From NCBI GenBank assembly GCA_032622095.1, contig CP136061.1:50851762-50915761 (forward strand): a stretch of 64,000 bases of DNA, in the 5' to 3' direction. A model generated the notes under the pieces. That model was not told the origin of the DNA, made no database searches, and was given only the letters and a program-made list of their open reading frames with translations. The position numbers were made by a program, and so were the translations under genes. The stretch comes from Siphonodentalium dalli. Taxonomy: Eukaryota > Mollusca > Scaphopoda > Gadilida > Siphonodentaliidae. Each line of letters opens with the position of its first letter. The stretch's first letter is position 1. Positions 57,535 to 64,000 of this stretch are shown piece by piece.

Positions 57535-57750
57535 ATCCCTTCCATGACTGGAGCTACCTGAAATTTTGCAAAAGCCCTGCGACAATGCGTTCTCTTATAT
57601 ATGTGAATCTCACATAGGCATCATCGCATATATGAGAGAATACATTTGCCTAACAGTATTTACATTGACCTTGCAAGCCAGTGCATCCTCTTATGTATGC
57701 GAGGCTTCTTATGAGAGACTCGCATATATAAGAGACTGCACTGGCACATG
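57535..57750. mobile_element. Paired-hairpin element, third type of flank
   Basis: Hairpins at about 57578-57651 and 57676-57747, with arms CAATGCGTTCTCTTATATAT and GCCAGTGCATCCTCTTATGT. The left flank (TTATCCCTTCCATGACTGGAG) resembles that at 42.46 kb (TTAACCCGTTCATGTCTGGAG). Confidence 0.6.
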
Positions 57751-58280
57751 CTATTTAATGCTTCACCATCCCATCTCCCGTTATGATAGGTTAATGGTGG
57801 AGCATATACACGGTCTATACTAAATGGATTCTCCCATTCAGCTATAAAAGTATACAATGGAATGCTATATTATTCATGTAGAGGGGTGTTCAGGAAGACT
57901 AAACAGACGACAGCAGTCATATTATCTGAACAACTTATTATCTGAACATTTATGATTATTTACTATAGAAAGTGTTACCATAGGGACCACTCAATTGCAC
58001 GTACATTGTGTGTATAGATAAGCTACACGCGCGCAGACAACATGCATCGCCCCGTTAAGTGTGCACATGACAAACTTACCCAGATACACGAATAGGGTTA
58101 CCCAACCTTTGAGTGGATTACAAATCATGTGGATGCGAACCTGCTCCGCCATTGCTGGTTGGCTTTGGGTTCACATAATGCGTATTGTACCTTATCAACT
58201 TTGATCCAACGAGGGCCCCGATAGACTATCATGTGGCGTTACATAATATACGGAATATGGCACCAAGCCTTAATCACCAC

Positions 58281-59060
58281 GGTGTACGTGGTATCGCCAA
58301 ACCTGAGGGTATCACCAAACCAGGCGATGCGGTTTTGATAAATGAACATGTGTTCCCTCAGATGAATCTATATATCTCCCAGTTAAATGGCGATATCCAC
58401 TATTCAAAACAGAATTTCGCAAAGCGGAATGTTCCCTCAATGAGATAGCGACCATAGCTTGCTCTCACCCCGATACATTTAATAGAAATTCCGGCTCATT
58501 TACGATCTTATCATAAATAGTAGACACTTTTTGACGTTAGGTAGTTCGTTTGAAACATAATTATCAGACACACATTGGCAATATATGTTTAATTAACCAT
58601 AAAATTGTCTAGCCTGCAGATACTATCTGCGTCCAAGTGTGGATACCCACCATAATTTCGGGTATCAAAGCCGCATATCGATATGTCGCCAAACCAGATC
58701 TGGGATGTCAAAGATGCGAATGATATACTTCACATGTTGAAAATATCCCAGTAATCATTCGGACAAGCCGGCACATGGATCATATTTAGGGTGCATGTAA
58801 TGGTGAACACGTGTATGTTTGTTTGTGTTTTATGTTCTAATGTCATATTAATAATATAGGCTTTTCTGTGTTATATGACATCATAGGCACGGATCTGTAC
58901 AACGAATGGAAACATTAAATCAGTGTAAATCACGAGCTAGCAGGGACGTGGCTAGAGGGTCCCTGTTGGGGGTGTTCACATATAGTTTCCTAATGATCCC
59001 CTTCCATTAACTTATGTTTGCACCTCCAGTGTTAGGTTCGAGTTTTAATCGAGTTTACAA
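58281..59060. mobile_element. One-armed copy of the 51.7-53.6 kb foldback element
   Basis: Starts GTGTACGTGGTATCGCC and follows the right arm of the larger element inward in reverse orientation to about its position 52830. It includes the AATTTCGGGTATCAAAGCCGC and GTGTTAGGTTCGAGTTTT-type words. The other end is missing. Confidence 0.75.
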
Positions 59061-59082
59061 CCGAATTGAGGAGTAGGTTAAC

Positions 59083-59340
59083 TCATTCCATGCATGCTTT
59101 TATGAATTCACATATCAACTTCGTATCTTGTGCATTATTCGGGTTTAAAATTCTTTTAATTGTTCGACCTGCATCTGTTGCTCCTGAAGAAAAATCAAAT
59201 CTGGTAAATCCCAGCTTATTGAAAACGGGTGCATTATGTTCAGTGTGTTTCTGACAAAATAATAACAAATGCTCTTCATCTTCCATAATGTTACAACGTG
59301 AGCATTTAGTATCTTTCCTATCAGGTTTTGGCCTTTTCAT
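59083..59340 (-). pseudogene. Non-LTR retrotransposon, C-terminal zinc-finger fragment
   Basis: The minus-strand frame of 85 codons reads CSRCNIMEDEEHLLLFCQKH, the C-x2-C...H...C motif at the end of non-LTR polyproteins, followed by about 45 more residues. No polymerase motif is nearby. Intact in this part but far too short to function. Confidence 0.7.
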
Positions 59341-59589
59341 GCGTTCAGTTTATATGGCCAGTCTATGAGCACTCAGCCTCAATGATGTGAGGAATTTTGT
59401 GAGATTTTTGGGTATTTGAGATAATTTGTAAATTAAAACAAAAGTTTATTATCTTCTACCTTTTGTGCAAGATGACTTATTTGCCCATTAACTTCTTTTT
59501 CATGGAATTGGTAATTGTTTTCCTCAATACCATTCATGCTCAAAGATGCAAGATCTATATTGATCTATATTCTCAATGATCTTCAACAC

Positions 59590-60500
59590 GAGTTTCCGTT
59601 GTGTGAGTTATAAATTCGATGTGTGTTATACATTCGATCACATCCGAGTCAGAGACATGGAGTCCGGATTACTCCCATCGAATATACTTCTGTGGTATTC
59701 CTTGCTCTATTTAATCTTGAAACTAAGGATAATATTTTATTTCACAATACATTATACATTAATACATTATAATATAGGTGAATTCGTATACGTATTGTGT
59801 GGAGTGCCGTGGCCTATGATGGCCGTCTACCCGGCACCCCTGACTGACAGAATACAATCAATAATGGCTACATAAAGAATTTTAATATTTCACTATAATT
59901 TTCAGATTAGATTAATATTGAAATTGAATTTATATATAGATCTGGATTCGAGCGAATAAACATGTTTTAATAAATATGTTTTTAGTTGTGTGGATAGAAA
60001 TGGATATGAATGAATATGCAACGGTAAATTTTCTCAATAACAAGTTTTGGAGTATGTTTTGGTTTCCGTCTTCATTGGAATCAATTGGGACGGCACACGT
60101 CTCGGGAATATGTAATGGACTTGACAGGCCTGGCAGTTTGATAATTGCAGGAGGGCTGAAAATAGCCCTATAGTGTTGCCTTAGGAGGGCAAATAGCCCA
60201 CATAGACTTCATTTCTTCTCTTGAATTCATGTTATATGTGCATTGGGATATTTCTAGTGGCATTGAACACTGTCGGGTTCTTTGTATGAGAACATACCAG
60301 AAGATATCATAGATTTGTAGAAAGTTTTTTCTATATGTCCTAAAGGTTACAGTTTCACAAAGTGAATTTCATGTTGGCAAGTGCTGAAAATAACCCCACT
60401 GGAGTCAAGTTTACGATGACTGTAGGAGGGCTTTCAAATAGCCCTCCTCAGATTTCCAGGATTGACTTGATAGCTGCAGCCGCGAGACTTAGGGCAGAGA
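59590..60500. repeat. Diverged copy of the 6.7-6.9 kb repeats, split
   Basis: 59598-59725 matches 6700-6835, 60065-60125 matches 6838-6900, and GATAGCTGCAGCCGCGA (60469-60485) matches 6903-6919. The inserted part carries two GGAGGGC...AATAGCCC stems (60145-60200 and 60420-60445). Confidence 0.6.
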
Positions 60501-60649
60501 ACCTGACCCTCACTGAAGCCACTCCTGCTTTTAAAATATTGTAGTTGACAGTCATGTCGGTCTTGTCTGTTTGATACAAGTAATTAATCTAATATGCAGC
60601 TAATTATGCCATTCATAGAATTATGAACATATTATTACATCTTTAAATT

Positions 60650-60812
60650 TGAAGGTACAGAAGACGAGAAACAAATCAAGTATAAAATCGACGGACTCAA
60701 ATCCACTTTTCGAAATGAAATAAAACTCGTGAAAAACAGCAAAGATATCAGACAGGATTCAATTATTTGGGCATGTCCGCCCGTATGCCCGTTGTCACGG
60801 CTGCCCTGATCA
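60650..60812 (+). pseudogene. MADF/Myb-SANT-like domain fragment, copy 2
   Basis: The frame reads EDEKQIKYKIDGLKSTFRNE and continues with KLVKNS, as in the minus-strand fragment at 20190-20330. DNA identity is high over about 110 bp, then diverges. The stop comes at about 60810. It is likely a relic of a Harbinger-type or other transposon gene. Confidence 0.45.
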
Positions 60813-60879
60813 TAAATTTAGCATTAATACATGAATCAGAATTTCATTGGATTTGGTATGAATTTGGTATTTAGGAACG

Positions 60880-61560
60880 CACATGTCAAGTTCGAATTTG
60901 GTCAATGTCCGATGATATTTGACGGAGTTAAGCCCGTTTTTTATTTCGATAAAGAAAATAGCAGTTGTTTGAATTGTCCAGATGGTAACTTGAGCCATAT
61001 TCAACATAATTGTGTTTACATTTGGCAAGTAAATCACATTTGAGACACGGGTGGAAGTTAGATTTTAATCATGATTATTGACGGAGTTATCAGTAAGAGC
61101 TATGTCCCTTTTTTCAATTTAGATATCACAATGTTTGAGTTGTCAGGATGGTAATTTCATGATATCCGGTACACTTGAGGAGACATATGTCAAGTTCGAA
61201 TTTTGTGATGGTCCATTGATTTTTGTGTTGTCTAAATGATAATTTAAACAATGTTTAACAAAATTTATCGATAGTTGGTAAAATGGTTTACAGGTTCAAA
61301 AACACAGGTCAAGTTCGAATTTGGTCACTGTCCAATGCTTTTGACGGAGTTATGCGCCTTTGCCCGACTTTGAAATTATATGTTTTGTGTTTCTAAATGA
61401 CAAGGTGATCAAACTTGAATATCTTGATATTTTGATATAAAGTTTGTTTCTCTAAATGATAAGGTGATCAAACTTGAATCTCTTGATATTAGGTCTGCTG
61501 TCCACATTTGAGAACACACGGGTCATCGTCAAGTTGGAATGTTATCCGAATTTGACTTCT
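60880..61560. repeat. Spaced copies of the CAAGTTCGAATTTGG repeat
   Basis: GTCAAGTTCGAATTTGGTCA at about 60888 and 61307, with a weaker copy at 61189, is followed by GTCC and TTGACGGAGTTA. This is the reverse complement of the units at 30965-31440. A TTTCTAAATGA.AAGGTGATCA word is repeated at 61390 and 61450. Confidence 0.65.
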
Positions 61561-61573
61561 TTGTCAGTAAACG

Positions 61574-62560
61574 AAGTCAATTCACCAAACAGCCACCTCT
61601 TTCAACGAGGTCAATACAACAAACAGCCATCTCTTTTAACGAAGTCAATACACCAAACAGCCACCTCTTTTAACGAGGTCAATGCACCAAACAGCCACCC
61701 CTTTTAACGAAGTCAATACACCAAACAGCCACATCTTTTAACGAGGTCAGTACAACAAACAGCCACATCTTTTAACGAAGTCAACACACCAAACAGCCAC
61801 CTCTTTTAACGAGGTCAATTCACCAAACAGCCACCTCTCTTAACGACGTCAATTCACCAAACAGCCACATCTTTTAACGAGGTCAATACACCAAACAGCC
61901 ACCTCTTTTAACGAAGTCAATTCACCAAACAGCCACCTCGTTTAACGAGGTCAATACACCAAACAGTCACACCCTTTAACGAGGTCAATACATGAAACAG
62001 CCACCTCTTTTAACGAATTCATTACACCAAACAGCCACCTCTTTTAACGAGGTCAATATGCCAAACAGCCACCTCTTTTAACGAGGTCAATTCACCAAAC
62101 AGCCACCTCTTTTAACGAGTTCAATTCACCAAACAACCAACTCTTTTAACGAGGTCAATACACCAAACAGCCACCTCCGTTAACGAGGTAAATACACCAA
62201 TCAGCCACCTCTTTTAACGAGGTCAATACACCAAACAGCCACCTCTTTTAACGAGGCCGATACACCAAATAGCCACCTCTTTTAACGAAGTCAATACACC
62301 AAACAGCCACCTCTTTTAACGAGGTCAATACACCAAACAGCCACCTCTATTAACGAGGTCAATACACCAAACAGCCAACTCTATTAACGATGTCAATACA
62401 CCAAACAGCCACCTCTATTAACGAGGTCAATACACCAAACAGCCAACTCTATTAACGAGGTCAATAAACCAAACAGCCACCTCTTTTAACGAGGTCAATA
62501 AACCAAACAGCCACCTCTTTTAACGAGGTCAATACACCAAACAGCCACCTCTTTTAAACG
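61574..62560. repeat. Minisatellite, 34-bp unit, about 29 copies
   Basis: The unit is close to CGAGGTCAATACACCAAACA followed by GCCACCTCTTTTAA. Copies vary at a few sites (GAAG/GAGG, TCTT/TCTA) and sit directly head to tail. There are no unique spacers, so it is not a CRISPR array. The last copy runs into AAACGGACATGG. Confidence 0.95.
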
Positions 62561-62621
62561 GACATGGGATCAGCGTCTTTTTTATTTTCATAAATTTTAT
62601 ACCCAAATGGGCAACACACGT

Positions 62622-62770
62622 CATTCTCATACATACATGGATTACATATGCTGTGACACACATTGGCAGAACATCACACAACGCCATTCTCATACATGCA
62701 TGGATTATATATGCTGTGACACACATTGGCAGAACATCACACAACGTCGTCACGCCCATACATGCATTGC
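62622..62770. repeat. Tandem repeat, 63-bp unit, about 2.3 copies
   Basis: CATTCTCATACAT(A/G)CATGG and GCTGTGACACACATTGGCAG occur at 62622 and 62685, with a partial third copy from 62748. Confidence 0.85.
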
Positions 62771-62844
62771 AAGCAATGGCTCACCTTGTCGTAATGTTTG
62801 CCATTTCGACACGTCGGTGCTGATGATATGCTCTATGTCGATTT

Positions 62845-63279
62845 TTGGGCGAAAATGAGATATCGGTACCATCAGAATCAGGAGTGCAAGTATTGCACAC
62901 CGGAAAATTCAAATTCAACTGGGAAGCCGTTAAAAATCGTGCCATCTCCATAACAGACAATTTCGTTATTGCTAAAGTATTCTGTGTCATAAGCCAATTA
63001 CATTCCGCTGATGAGACAATGCGATTATGGTTAAACCATGCCGACATTGGAAATTCGCTTATTCTTGTAATGAGGTATTTTGCGTTGAAATATAATTTCC
63101 TCCTTCGTATACACACGTATACACATGTTGCTGTTTACACTACTCTCTTTTATTTCGTGCACAATATCTCCAAATGCTTATGTATTTGTTGTATAAACAA
63201 TATAATACGCATTTTCAGCAGATATAGCGATCGAACATTAAAAGCCAATTATTCGACATGTAGGTGTCCTGAATTGTAG
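62845..63279 (+). other. Open frame of 144 codons, unrecognised
   Basis: The first 75 codons have varied composition (for example FKFNWEAVKNRAISITDN and MRLWLNHADIGNSL) and could be an exon. The opposite strand is also open over much of it. No family is recognised and no splice sites stand out, so coding status is undecided. Confidence 0.25.
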
Positions 63280-63564
63280 ATAGAACATTATCCAAAAAAA
63301 CCCTTTCAATGTCCCGTGGATGAGGGACAGTTTGATCCTGAATGTTTAAGGTGATGATCTCACCCCACAGAGGGCTTTATCAGATTCGAATGTATTTTTA
63401 TTGTAGGATTAGTTATGCCCAAGTATACCCTCATACGTATACAGTACGTGGTCTCTTCGTGTCCTGGTAGTTATGAGGGTGTAGCGTCACACTTGGATAG
63501 TACATCAGTACAACATTCATAGCCTAATTCAACATAGATTCATGGACATGTAATTCATAACAAA

Positions 63565-63850
63565 CCTGAATTTAGTGTGCCTGTCGTTTGCAGAATGAAG
63601 TCCCCAGCGGGTGAATTTAGTGACGCTATCCCGCATAGCGGGTTAGTATAACTAAATTCACCCTCTGGGGACCTCATTCAGCTTAGGCCTCATCTTCTCT
63701 GGAAACTTTCTTTATCCTCAAATTTCTATAAAAACTTCTTCACATAGATTATATTTCTTTTTAGTTTAGTTTCTCTGTATCCCCAAATTGGCAGACGACA
63801 CATTGCATAATCGAGGTTCCCAATGGGTGCACATCACAATAAATATTCGC
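63565..63850 (+). repeat. Dispersed hairpin repeat (family H), copy 5
   Basis: Starts GTGTGCCTGTCGTTTGCAGA. The hairpin has GGTGAATTTAGTGACGCTAT and ATAACTAAATTCACCCTC around GCATAGCGG. The tail has CTTAGGCCTCATCTTCTCTG and CATTGCATAATCGAGGTTCC. It is the best-preserved copy. Confidence 0.75.
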
Positions 63851-64000
63851 CAAAAAGTGGCTCGCAAATAAGAAATGGGATTTGTCGATGGTTTGAGACC
63901 CTACTATATTTAAAGTATTTAATACGCCGCGAGTTGATGCGATATGTCATCATTATTAACTGAGAGTGTGTACAAATGGCAGTGCAATCAGGGCATAGAC

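Noticed and set aside
61574-62560. CRISPR-like array
   Set aside because: Units are directly adjacent without unique spacers, there are no cas genes, and the surroundings are eukaryotic.

Overview
The window is non-coding-rich, AT-rich animal nuclear DNA. It has long introns with GT-AG boundaries, secreted multidomain genes, and dense layers of transposon debris: several non-LTR retrotransposons, a Penelope-like element, a tRNA-derived SINE and many inverted-repeat DNA elements. There are no bacterial operons or ribosome-binding sites. The mix of PAN and C-type lectin genes with mucin-like Thr/Pro linkers, a pleiotrophin/midkine-like gene and these repeat types suggests a marine invertebrate, most likely a lophotrochozoan such as a mollusc. 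That placement is inference.

The host genes are few. Matching splice sites and reading phases by hand gives two related plus-strand genes for secreted proteins. Gene A is the 3' part of a gene: a Thr/Pro linker exon (4559-4768), then two exons that split one C-type lectin-like domain (16616-16819 and 21818-22023, ending in a stop). Gene B is the 5' part of a paralogue: a signal-peptide plus PAN/apple exon (32114-32410), a small Cys-rich exon (49788-49893) and a Thr/Pro linker exon (56756-56842). Its lectin exons would lie beyond the window. The flanks of the two linker exons are homologous over about 1.8 kb (3180-4998 and 55325-57070), which supports duplication. Inside the 17-kb first intron of gene B, on the same strand, sits an intact intronless gene (33272-33871) for a secreted protein with three pleiotrophin/midkine-type cysteine modules.

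The rest is mobile DNA. Non-LTR reverse transcriptase remnants occur near 19.1-19.5, 24.3-27.2, 51.5-54.6 and 59.1-59.3 kb. Two of them were broken by foldback DNA elements that left 8-bp target duplications (25491-26612 and 51737-53594). A Penelope-type fragment lies at 9.6-10.2 kb. The blocks at 10.5-13.3, 46.5-47.1, 1.3-1.5 and 54.6-55.1 kb share unusual sequences; one contains a P-loop fragment, and they may be debris of a large virus-like DNA element. A family of paired hairpins recurs at five loci, in one case inside a TA-flanked element found twice and in another inside a TTAA-flanked element. Other structures are a 3.3-kb element with GACGTC-rich inverted ends (36078-39420), an element with about 62-bp inverted ends (39672-40526), a complete SINE with target duplication (50127-50400), and minisatellites of 99 bp (31731-32127), 34 bp (61574-62560) and 344 bp (10516-11195).

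The most interesting points are short duplications at gene boundaries. A 99-bp minisatellite spans the start codon of gene B, a 37-bp duplication copies a splice donor, and a 48-bp duplication copies a splice acceptor in frame.
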